Source: Bacteroidetes bacterium UBA5543 (GTDB lineage Bacteria; Bacteroidota; Bacteroidia; Chitinophagales; Chitinophagaceae). Taken from it: a stretch of 7,645 nt of DNA. The DNA lies in assembly GCA_002423665.1 (NCBI GenBank), contig DINJ01000055.1:8107-15751 (forward strand), in the 5' to 3' direction. Position 1 is the stretch's first letter. Every line of letters begins with the position of its first letter. Shown here piece after piece: positions 1 through 5,283 of the stretch. The notes beneath the pieces are model-generated. The model had not been told where the DNA came from. It ran no database searches and saw only the letters and a list, made by a program, of their open reading frames with translations. The translations under genes and the position numbers were made by a program.

Positions 1-513
1 CATACGCATGCTCAGCGCATTGTATATGTCAGTAACCATCCCCGGATTGTAGAATAACACCGGCATAAGCAGTTCTTCTGCCCTGGCAAAATATCCAAAC
101 TCCGGGTGTCCAACCCTGTTTTCTCTTTCGCTAACTTCTAATACTATATACTTCGGTTGCTTGAATAATAACAATTCCCTTGCGAAGCTGTAATGTAGGT
201 TTCTGCCAAGCCTGCAATAGCCCAGATTAGCGATATGTACTCTTCGCGGTGTTACAAGCCTGGCTTCCAGCAACGAGTCGTTGACAGCGCATATCGTATG
301 AGATGACCCGATAAAGGCGATATCTATCGGAGTGCGGTTCTTAAATATTCTGTCATATATCCAACTGCTCTGCCCCATACAGTTACCATTTACAAACGAA
401 AACCCGTTTTGCCTGTCCAAGGGTACCACCAACAACAATACCCCGGTAAGTATTACCAGGCAGCAGAAAAGGGCAAGTCGTTTTAGAAATTTTCTGATAC
501 TATCGGGGTTATT
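1..513 (-). CDS. SGNH-hydrolase-like membrane-anchored protein, N-terminal part (cut by left window edge; start unresolved)
   Basis: Seen: a minus-strand frame open from just after an in-frame TAA (514-516) to the window edge, about 171 codons without a stop. It starts with a basic stretch (RKFLKRLALF) and a hydrophobic segment (LVILTGVLLLVV), typical of a signal anchor. It then has IDIAFIGSSHT, a GSSH variant of the first SGNH block, followed by HIANLGYCRLGRN, which resembles the Asn/Gly block. Family knowledge: such proteins are cell-envelope esterases or acyltransferases, or inactive relatives; the catalytic Asp/His near the C-terminus lie outside the window, so activity cannot be judged. 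Start: the first in-frame ATG (376-378) would remove the anchor. TTG (436-438), GTG (427-429) or TTG (418-420) are alternatives. An out-of-frame ATG at 533-535, 1 nt after the VOC stop, would give a good N-terminus if one base were removed. Probably cotranscribed with the VOC gene. Confidence 0.65.
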
Positions 514-536
514 TTATTAAAAGAGTAATACCCATA

Positions 537-911
537 CTAATTATTCAATGCAAAATGAGGGTTGTAAATGATACCGAATACATTGCCCCAGGGGTCTTTT
601 ACCGATGCCAATACAATACCTCCTCCTACGTCATTCGGCTGCTCACATTCGGTAGCGCCGGCGGCCAGTAGTTGTTCTAGCTTTTGATGAACATCCTCCA
701 CACCCCAATATGTGTGGATATTAGTTCCTTGCACATTATCAGCAGCTGCAGGGTGCAACCCCAGTTCATACCCGCCAACACTAAACCCTACGTAGTATTC
801 AGTATTGAAGTAAGGCTCTATGCCCAGTATGTTTTTATACCACCCTATAGCAGCCGGCAGGTCGGTTACCATATATACAACTGTGCGTAATCCAAGAAAA
901 GACGTTGACAT
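537..911 (-). CDS. VOC superfamily (glyoxalase/bleomycin-resistance-like) protein
   Basis: 124 residues, the usual length of a single-domain VOC protein made of two beta-alpha-beta-beta-beta modules. Module one begins LRTVVYMVTDLPAAIGWYKNILGI (residues 8-31, conserved 'D...A..FY...LG' pattern) and includes ELGLHP with a possible metal-ligand His53. Module two includes the VEDV..KLEQLLAAGA stretch and ends in the hallmark DPWGNVFGI near residues 107-115. Family knowledge: these proteins bind a divalent metal and act as lyases, isomerases, dioxygenases or drug-binding proteins. The substrate cannot be predicted from sequence. ATG start at 911, divergent from the DUF4406-like gene across a 68-nt spacer. 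Its TAG stop lies 1 nt before an ATG apparently belonging to the SGNH-like gene, suggesting an operon. Confidence 0.9.
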   Translation of the reverse strand: MSTSFLGLRTVVYMVTDLPAAIGWYKNILGIEPYFNTEYYVGFSVGGYELGLHPAAADNVQGTNIHTYWGVEDVHQKLEQLLAAGATECEQPNDVGGGIVLASVKDPWGNVFGIIYNPHFALNN

Positions 912-949
912 ACAATACGGTTTTTAACAGTGTTTATACATGTAAAACT

Positions 950-962
950 ATACCTTAGGTAT
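950..962. promoter_or_regulatory. Palindrome in the divergent VOC / DUF4406 spacer, possible operator
   Basis: Seen: ATACCT-T-AGGTAT, two perfect 6-bp arms around one base, in the 68-nt spacer between two divergent start codons. The same stretch contains TACCTTAG (951-958), one mismatch from the Bacteroidota -7 motif TAnnTTTG, 21 nt upstream of the plus-strand ATG. No convincing -33 TTTG is visible. It could be an operator overlapping a promoter, or simply a symmetric sequence occurring by chance. Confidence 0.35.
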
Positions 963-979
963 CAATAAACATAGATTTT

Positions 980-1306
980 ATGATTATTGGTGTAGCAGGC
1001 CCCTACTCGGCAGATACAGAAGCACAAAGACAACACAACCTGGATAATATGAACAAAACTGCGGCGCAGTTGCTGGCAATGGGACATGTACCGCTTATCG
1101 GAGTCAATGCGGCATTGCCTGTAATACGGTTTGCCAATGTTGACGACAAATACGAGGCTATCATGAAGATTTCCTTGGCTGTAATAGACAAATGCGATGC
1201 ACTGCTGATGATTGCCGCTAGCCCTGGAGCCATCCGTGAGCGTGATTGGGTATTAGCTAAGGGCCTGCCTGTATATTTTTCAATAAAAGACATACCTGCA
1301 GAATAA
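980..1306 (+). CDS. DUF4406-like small protein (nucleoside 2-deoxyribosyltransferase-type fold)
   Basis: 108 residues, ATG start. The N-terminus IIGVAGPYS is the Rossmann-like strand and loop typical of DUF4406 and the related nucleoside 2-deoxyribosyltransferase/YtoQ group. It is followed by a helix with alternating N/A residues, then LLAMGHVPLIGVN, and a C-terminal core CDALLMIAASPGAIRERDWVLAKGLPVYF, where family members carry the 'D.l......S.G...E...A...g.pvy' pattern. Family knowledge: relatives bind nucleotides or nucleosides; DUF4406 proteins are often phage- or accessory-encoded and functionally uncharacterised. The Glu in RER (around residue 88) is in the position of the catalytic Glu in deoxyribosyltransferases, but activity is only inferred. 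It stands between a divergent VOC gene and a desaturase with its own promoter candidate, so it is probably monocistronic. Confidence 0.8.
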   Translation: MIIGVAGPYSADTEAQRQHNLDNMNKTAAQLLAMGHVPLIGVNAALPVIRFANVDDKYEAIMKISLAVIDKCDALLMIAASPGAIRERDWVLAKGLPVYFSIKDIPAE

Positions 1307-1359
1307 AATTCCAATACCCATAAAGTTAAAACCTATATAACAACTCCGCGCAGATGGTA

Positions 1360-1367
1360 TATCTTTG
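1360..1367 (+). promoter_or_regulatory. Bacteroidota -7 promoter element upstream of the desaturase
   Basis: TATCTTTG matches the Bacteroidota housekeeping -7 consensus TAnnTTTG exactly and lies 29 nt upstream of the desaturase ATG, which predicts a very short 5' leader. A -33 TTTG about 20 nt further upstream is not evident, so the assignment rests on the -7 box and its position. Confidence 0.5.
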
Positions 1368-1396
1368 CAGCCGTTACAAAACAACAATCTGCCTGC

Positions 1397-2152
1397 ATGG
1401 CCATACTTTTATTTTTTATTGCGCATCACTACCTCTCACTTTTTTCACAGACATTTTTTCAGCACCGCTATGGTGCGCACGGGGCTTTTACAATGAGTAA
1501 AGGCTGGGAACGGTTCTTTTTCATATTTACGTGGATAACGGAAGGATCCTCCTACCTGAGCCCGCGCGCATACGCTATCATGCACCGTATGCACCATGCC
1601 TATGCTGATACGGATAAAGACCCGCATTCTCCACTGCACCACAAGAATGTGTTTGCTATGATGTGGGCGACAAAAACCGTCTACACAAATATCTTTGAAC
1701 GCAAAACTGAAGTAGAAGCCCGTTTTACCAAAAACCTGCCTGACTGGGACAGCTTCGACCGATTTGCACATGGATGGGGGCCCCGTATCTTCTGGGCTGC
1801 AGCCTACACTACATTCTATATTTTCTTTGCTACTTCCTGGTGGATGTTTCTGTTGCTTCCCATACACTTCACGATGGGGCCTATACACGGTGCCATCATC
1901 AACTGGTATGCGCATAAATACGGCTATAAAAATTTCCAACTGAAGAGCACGGCTGTTAACTTAATGCCAGTAGACATCATCATGCTGGGTGAAGGCTATC
2001 ATAACAACCATCACAAACGTGCATCACACCCTAACTTTGGATTACGCAAATACGAGATAGACCCTGTTTATCCGTTTATTAAATTGTTTGCTGCAACGGG
2101 AGTCATTAAACTGAAGAAGCTGCCTACTGAGTTTATTGAAACTGATTTTTAA
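1397..2152 (+). CDS. Membrane fatty acid (acyl-CoA / acyl-lipid delta-9-type) desaturase
   Basis: 251 residues. All three histidine boxes of the membrane di-iron desaturases are present: HRYGAH (residues 23-28), HRMHH (63-67) and HNNHH (202-206), with the extra NWYAHKYGY element (169-177) also typical of the delta-9 group. Hydrophobic segments at about 1-20, 40-55, 130-170 fit an integral membrane protein. Family knowledge: these enzymes insert a cis double bond into saturated acyl chains using O2 and electrons from a ferredoxin or cytochrome b5-like donor, adjusting membrane fluidity. Whether the substrate is acyl-CoA or lipid-bound is unknown. The first His box is unusually close to the N-terminus, but no in-frame upstream start was found that would extend it, and length is normal for the bacterial group. 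The stop overlaps the convergent BtuF-like gene by 4 nt, leaving no room for a dedicated terminator. Confidence 0.93.
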   Translation: MAILLFFIAHHYLSLFSQTFFQHRYGAHGAFTMSKGWERFFFIFTWITEGSSYLSPRAYAIMHRMHHAYADTDKDPHSPLHHKNVFAMMWATKTVYTNIFERKTEVEARFTKNLPDWDSFDRFAHGWGPRIFWAAAYTTFYIFFATSWWMFLLLPIHFTMGPIHGAIINWYAHKYGYKNFQLKSTAVNLMPVDIIMLGEGYHNNHHKRASHPNFGLRKYEIDPVYPFIKLFAATGVIKLKKLPTEFIETDF

Positions 2153-2943
2153 TTATCGGTCTGTTGCGCAGCCAGGCCCTGCAGGTACGGTACAGCTTTT
2201 TGCAGCCTGCTGCCATACCAGCTAAACATTTCACCATCCACCAATATCACCTCAGCCTCAGGCAAAACGGCCTTTACTTCAGCTACATGCTGTTCTTTGA
2301 ACGGGAATGGTTCTGAAGAAAGCAAAACAAGTTCCGGCTGATATGCTTTGAGTTGTTCCAATGTCAATTCAGGATAGCGGTCAGCATCGGCCAGTACATT
2401 CTGCCAGCCCATAGTCTGTATCATGCTATGGATAAATGTATCACGGCCTATACTCATCCATGGGTCGCGCCATATGAAGTAGGCTACACGTTTAGGTTTC
2501 GTGGCTTTGTTCAGGTCATTGAATCCCTGTATTATTTCCTCAACCAGTTGATTAGCCTTACCCTCCATGCCTGTCACCTGGCCAAGGGCCTGCATCATAT
2601 TCCCCGCCTGTGGCAGGTTATGTATATCACTTATCCATACTGGAAATTCCTTTGCCAGTTCTTCTATCTGTTCTTTTTCATTCTCTTCTTTATTGGCGAT
2701 AATCAGATCAGGTTTCAGGCTGCGTATTTTTTCAATATTCAGCTTTTTTGTGCCTCCAACCCGTTCTTTAGTCCTGAACCATTCTTCAGGATGTACGCAA
2801 AACTTAGTGATACCAACCACTTCCTTATCCAACCCCAGGTCATACAACAATTCTGTTTGCGAAGGCACTACACTCACTATTCGCTCAGGGTAATAATTGA
2901 ACGTCACTTCTCTGCCCAACTGGTCTATCACTGTCTTCTGCAT
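2149..2943 (-). CDS. BtuF-like helical-backbone metal/corrinoid receptor, no signal peptide
   Basis: 264 residues from the ATG at 2941-2943. A TTG one codon earlier is a possible but less likely start. It shows the class III substrate-binding fold: N-terminal lobe with PERIVSVVPSQTELLYDLGL (19-38) and FCVHP (48-52), SLKPDLIIANKEEN, a connecting long helix, then C-terminal lobe with FIWRDPWMSIGRDTF, YQPELVLLSSEPFPF and DGEMFSWYGSRL. Family knowledge: this is the fold of BtuF and siderophore/heme receptors of ABC importers. However, no signal peptide or lipobox is present and no permease or ATPase is nearby, so a periplasmic transport role is not supported; a cytoplasmic binding or sensing role is inferred. 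It is the last gene of a coupled operon behind cystathionine beta-synthase and a membrane protein, with its ATG overlapping the preceding stop as TGATG. The ligand is unknown. Confidence 0.85.
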   Translation of the reverse strand: MQKTVIDQLGREVTFNYYPERIVSVVPSQTELLYDLGLDKEVVGITKFCVHPEEWFRTKERVGGTKKLNIEKIRSLKPDLIIANKEENEKEQIEELAKEFPVWISDIHNLPQAGNMMQALGQVTGMEGKANQLVEEIIQGFNDLNKATKPKRVAYFIWRDPWMSIGRDTFIHSMIQTMGWQNVLADADRYPELTLEQLKAYQPELVLLSSEPFPFKEQHVAEVKAVLPEAEVILVDGEMFSWYGSRLQKAVPYLQGLAAQQTDN

Positions 2944-3299
2944 CAATCCAGCTTTTTATAATAAAACAAAACAAAGAAGGTAAACAGTACGTCCGCAGGA
3001 AAGATCACATCGGTAAAATAGACCTTATCCATTTGAGAGGTAAGTGCCATACGCATGATGAGGTTCAATGTGGTAAGGCCTACATAAGTATAACCTGCCA
3101 ACTTCTTCATATCGCATACAAACAGCCATGCAATCGTATATGCCAGCATGTACAGTGGCTGCACAAGCAGCAAGCCTCCCACAGGATCAACAATCGCATC
3201 GTACACCAGGTACAGCAAGTAGGCTATATGTCCTACAGCTATCCATGGGAAGGCGACAGGTGGCTTTTGCCAGATACGTTTATAAAATGGCGTACTCAT
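2943..3299 (-). CDS. Small four-helix integral membrane protein, function unknown
   Basis: 118 residues with four predicted membrane segments at about 15-37, 42-62, 68-86 and 96-114, short loops, a basic N-terminus (YKRIWQKPP) and a basic C-terminal tail (YYKKLD). Polar residues inside the helices (His24, Tyr27/30/33, Asp34 and Asp103) could line a site, but no recognised motif is present. I do not recognise a named family. The ATG directly abuts the TAA of the cystathionine beta-synthase gene, and the TGA forms a TGATG junction with the BtuF-like gene, so the three are almost certainly one translation-coupled operon. A partner role with the BtuF-like protein is possible but there is no direct evidence. 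Confidence 0.85.
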   Translation of the reverse strand: MSTPFYKRIWQKPPVAFPWIAVGHIAYLLYLVYDAIVDPVGGLLLVQPLYMLAYTIAWLFVCDMKKLAGYTYVGLTTLNLIMRMALTSQMDKVYFTDVIFPADVLFTFFVLFYYKKLD

Positions 3300-4670
3300 T
3301 TACTTGCTCAGGGCATTGATAATATCGTACTTGGTAAGTATGTGGTACTGGCCGCTATCGTCTTTTGCTAATACAGCACCATTCTCTTTATTGATGAAAT
3401 TCCCAAGCCTGTCCAGCCTCAGCGACAACTCTACCACCGGCAGTGGAGCGTCCATTACATCTGCCACATTAAAGTCTTTCACCTCGTAGTTGTCTATCAT
3501 CCGCTTGAACAGGCCAACCTGTGTTACAGAACCGGTTATTTCGCCGTTGCGCATTACGGGTATCTGCTCAATATCGTATTTCTTCATCAGGTCGATAGCC
3601 TGGTTTACTTTGGCATCTTCGTCAATGGTTACCAACCTGCGGCGGCCCAGGCCACCCAACAGGTCTCGTACTGTCTCCACATCCAGAAAACCCCTGTCCA
3701 GCATCCACTCGTCGTTATATACTTTACCTACGTAGCGGCTGCCGTGGTCGTGGAATATTACTACCACAAGGTCGGTAGGTTTCAGTTTGTCTTTCAACTG
3801 GTGCAGGCCTGCAATGGCGCTACCTGCTGAATAACCAACAAATATGCCTTCGTCTTTTGTGATTTTACGTGCCATTACCGCACCGTCTTTATCCGTCACT
3901 TGCTCAAAGTGGTCTGCAACTTCACGTATATAGTTCTGTGGCAAGAAGTCTTCACCTATTCCTTCTGTTATATAGCTATGCACTTCATTCATATCCAGCT
4001 CGCCGGTACGGTGCCATTTGGTAAGCAATGAGCCGTAGCTATCTATCGCCCAAACCTGAATATCCGGGTTTTGCTCTTTCAGAAATTTACCGGTACCTGT
4101 AAGTGTACCCCCTGTACCTGTAGCAACTACCAGGTGGGTTATTTTACCTTCTGTCTGCTCCCATATTTCAGGGCCGGTCTGCTCGTAATGCGCCTGGCGG
4201 TTGGCCAGGTTGTCGTACTGATTCACATACCAGCTATTAGGTATTTCTTTTGCCAGGCGAGCAGATACAGAATAGTAGGAACGGGGGTCTTCCGGTTCTA
4301 CATCCGTAGGGCACACTATTACCTCTGCACCAAATGCTTTCAGTATGTCCGCTTTCTCCTTGCTTTGCTTATCAGTAGTGGTGAATATACATTTATAGCC
4401 ACGTGCAATGGCACCCAGTGCCAGGCCCATACCTGTATTGCCCGATGTACCTTCTATTATTGTACCCCCGGGTTTGATAAGCCCCTGCTCCTCGGCCACG
4501 TCCAGCATTTTTATTGCCATACGGTCCTTAATAGAGTTACCGGGATTGAAATATTCCACTTTTGCATATACGGGGCAGGGCAGGCTGGCTGTTACCTTGT
4601 TCAGCCTTACCAGCGGGGTATTGCCTATGGTTTGCAGAATACTGTCATATACTTTCTTATCGGGAGTCAT
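3300..4670 (-). CDS. Cystathionine beta-synthase (PLP-dependent, with C-terminal CBS domain pair)
   Basis: 456 residues. PLP fold-type II core at about 1-335: IGNTPLVRL (15-23), NPGNSIKDR with Schiff-base Lys48, the substrate loop GTSGNTG (74-80), and the phosphate-binding glycine loop TGTGG (184-188). IDSYGSLL followed by ITEGIGEDFLP is closer to cystathionine beta-synthases than to plain cysteine synthases. Residues about 340-456 form a tandem CBS-domain (Bateman) module (VTIDEDAKVNQAIDLMKKYD, then VMDAPLPVVE). There is no N-terminal heme-binding extension like that of the mammalian enzyme. Expected reaction: serine (or an activated serine) plus homocysteine to cystathionine in cytoplasmic transsulfuration; cysteine synthase activity cannot be excluded. 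The Bateman module may bind an adenosyl ligand, inferred from homologues. It is the first gene of a three-gene operon and has a proximal promoter candidate (4693-4700) plus a distal leader with terminator. Confidence 0.92.
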   Translation of the reverse strand: MTPDKKVYDSILQTIGNTPLVRLNKVTASLPCPVYAKVEYFNPGNSIKDRMAIKMLDVAEEQGLIKPGGTIIEGTSGNTGMGLALGAIARGYKCIFTTTDKQSKEKADILKAFGAEVIVCPTDVEPEDPRSYYSVSARLAKEIPNSWYVNQYDNLANRQAHYEQTGPEIWEQTEGKITHLVVATGTGGTLTGTGKFLKEQNPDIQVWAIDSYGSLLTKWHRTGELDMNEVHSYITEGIGEDFLPQNYIREVADHFEQVTDKDGAVMARKITKDEGIFVGYSAGSAIAGLHQLKDKLKPTDLVVVIFHDHGSRYVGKVYNDEWMLDRGFLDVETVRDLLGGLGRRRLVTIDEDAKVNQAIDLMKKYDIEQIPVMRNGEITGSVTQVGLFKRMIDNYEVKDFNVADVMDAPLPVVELSLRLDRLGNFINKENGAVLAKDDSGQYHILTKYDIINALSK

Positions 4671-4692
4671 TGTTTTTCTTTTAAATACGGGG

Positions 4693-4700
4693 CGAAGGTA
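4693..4700 (-). promoter_or_regulatory. Proximal -7 promoter candidate for the cystathionine beta-synthase operon
   Basis: On the minus strand TACCTTCG differs at one position from the Bacteroidota consensus TAnnTTTG and lies 22 nt upstream of the ATG, directly after a T-rich tract. The short leader mirrors that of the desaturase. No clear -33 TTTG was found; the expected position falls within the 7-bp repeat array. Confidence 0.4.
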
Positions 4701-4717
4701 AAAAAAATATAGTAGCC

Positions 4718-4752
4718 AGTCGTGAGTCGTAAGTCATGAGTCGTGAGTAATA
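4718..4752. repeat. Tandem heptamer repeat, five units
   Basis: Five consecutive 7-bp units: AGTCGTG, AGTCGTA, AGTCATG, AGTCGTG, AGTAATA, followed by a weaker sixth (AGTTTTG). Units differ by one or two bases. It lies just upstream of the proximal promoter candidate of the minus-strand operon. Short heptameric arrays are frequent between genes in Bacteroidota genomes (general knowledge); function is unknown. It may be a slippage-prone locus that varies in copy number among strains. Confidence 0.85.
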
Positions 4753-4915
4753 AGTTTTGTGTTGCCAATACAGCTATTTTGTTAACTATTGCCTGGACGG
4801 GTTTAACCATTGGGAATATTCTGTTCCTGTAACTTTTTGTAAATGAAATATTTAAACGCAGTTTGTTAACTTTTGTTAATCCTGCACGTGTTTTTTCTGG
4901 AAAAGCACATTTAAT

Positions 4916-4938
4916 AAAAAACCCGCCAGAGGGGCGGG
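4916..4938 (-). terminator. Rho-independent terminator on the minus strand
   Basis: Read on the minus strand: CCCGCC (4938-4933), loop CCTCT, GGCGGG (4927-4922), then TTTTTT (4921-4916) and an AT-rich tail. This is a 6-bp all-GC stem followed by a U-tract. No protein gene ends just upstream in this orientation, so it most likely ends the leader or small RNA started at the promoter near 5077-5108, acting about 245 nt before the cystathionine beta-synthase ATG. Confidence 0.75.
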
Positions 4939-5070
4939 GGAACAAAACGGGTTTGAATGGGCGATGTGTGGTATAGGTTCGTGTTTTCATAGTTAGCATA
5001 TTTTACTATAGACCCGTATCCTGAATGGCGGGGACAGGTAGCGGGATTTACGTAAATCAGTTCTGATTTA
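4916..5070 (-). ncRNA. Candidate attenuator leader or small RNA (about 150 nt)
   Basis: The limits are a consensus minus-strand promoter, predicting a start near 5070, and the terminator ending at 4916. Within it are a hairpin-forming palindrome at the 5' end, ACGGGT (5017-5012) able to pair with ACCCGT (4952-4947), and the same ACCCG able to pair instead with CGGGT in the 3' arm of the terminator (4925-4921). That is the arithmetic of mutually exclusive structures. A leader frame begins at ATG 4990 or 4999 with a Thr/Arg/His/Pro-rich start (MKTRTYTTHRPFKP) and crosses the terminator. Either attenuation of the cystathionine beta-synthase operon or an independent sRNA would fit; expression is not shown by sequence alone. 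Confidence 0.5.
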
Positions 5071-5071
5071 C
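5045..5071. promoter_or_regulatory. Nested palindromes at the predicted leader transcription start
   Basis: Three copies of GATTTAC/GTAAATC are arranged so that two perfect palindromes share the central copy: GATTTAC-GTAAATC (5045-5058) and GTAAATCAG-TT-CTGATTTAC (5052-5071). The right one lies at the predicted start site of the leader, 5 nt downstream of the -7 box. It could be an overlapping operator pair at DNA level, or a 5' stem with alternative partners at RNA level. Confidence 0.6.
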
Positions 5072-5076
5072 TATAG

Positions 5077-5108
5077 CAAAAATACAAAATTAGTATTAAT
5101 ATATCAAA
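5077..5108 (-). promoter_or_regulatory. Consensus Bacteroidota promoter driving the leader
   Basis: On the minus strand TTTG (5108-5105), a 20-nt AT-rich spacer, and TATTTTTG (5084-5077) match the Bacteroidota housekeeping pattern TTTG-N19-21-TAnnTTTG at every fixed position. This is the best promoter match in the window. It points towards the cystathionine beta-synthase operon, about 400 nt ahead of its start codon. Confidence 0.7.
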
Positions 5109-5141
5109 TTTAAATTACCTGGGTAGTGGTTTGGCGCGAGG

Positions 5142-5172
5142 CGGGCGAGTCCCTGTTCAGGAGACTCGCCCG
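5142..5172. repeat. Strong GC-rich hairpin, REP-like or structural element
   Basis: CGGGCGAGTC (5142-5151) is perfectly complementary to GACTCGCCCG (5163-5172). Inside, CCTG and CAGG pair around TT with a single bulged A (5162), so about 14 base pairs can form. Neither side is followed by a T-tract, so it is not a typical intrinsic terminator. It sits in the spacer between divergent transcription units. It could be a REP-type dispersed palindrome, a protein site, or a transcriptional barrier. Confidence 0.7.
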
Positions 5173-5248
5173 GGAATAAAAGTAATTGACGTGAGTGCGT
5201 ACGCCCCCGGTAATTATTCCGTAATTTTAATATGTGATGATAACAATG

Positions 5249-5265
5249 AAGATTCGGAGAATCTT
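5249..5265 (+). promoter_or_regulatory. Inverted repeat in the 5' leader of the T9SS-exported gene
   Basis: AAGATTC-GGA-GAATCTT has perfect 7-bp arms around three bases and ends 18 nt before the ATG at 5284. It is followed by TTTTAATAAATT. It could be a small mRNA hairpin near the ribosome site or a repressor operator. No clear promoter match is visible between it and the large hairpin; TAATTTTA (5222-5229) is one mismatch from TAnnTTTG. Confidence 0.45.
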
Positions 5266-5283
5266 TTAATAAATTAAGAGGCT

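Larger units (their letters stand above)
4671..5283. other. 613-base region without a convincing protein gene, rich in regulatory structure
   Basis: No credible protein gene is visible. From right to left it holds an inverted repeat close to the T9SS-gene start, a strong GC-rich hairpin, an AT-rich stretch with a consensus minus-strand promoter, nested palindromes, a leader with terminator, an unremarkable stretch (about 4753-4915), a 7-bp tandem repeat array and a proximal promoter candidate. A minus-strand frame of 110 codons (4999-4667) spans part of it and ends as ATGA on the cystathionine beta-synthase start, but its composition and its passage through terminator and repeats argue against a real protein. 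Confidence 0.7.

Noticed and set aside
332..520. Short plus-strand frame in the left region
   Set aside because: Antisense to the SGNH-like coding frame, which is longer and has a signal anchor and the GSSH block.
1003..1314. Antisense frame opposite the DUF4406-like gene
   Set aside because: Lacks any family pattern, while the plus-strand frame has clear conserved motifs.
2353..2961. 202-residue plus-strand frame opposite the BtuF-like gene
   Set aside because: Cys/His/Phe-rich composition typical of antisense translation; the minus strand encodes a recognisable fold.
4667..4999. 110-residue minus-strand protein upstream of cystathionine beta-synthase
   Set aside because: It reads through an intrinsic terminator and a heptamer repeat (giving a repetitive LLLTTHDLRLTT stretch) and has no family-like pattern; kept only as a leader-frame observation.
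5157..5172. Plus-strand B12-box-like CAGGAGACTCGCC as a cobalamin riboswitch for the T9SS gene
   Set aside because: The sequence is one arm of a perfect hairpin and the other conserved riboswitch segments are missing on this strand.
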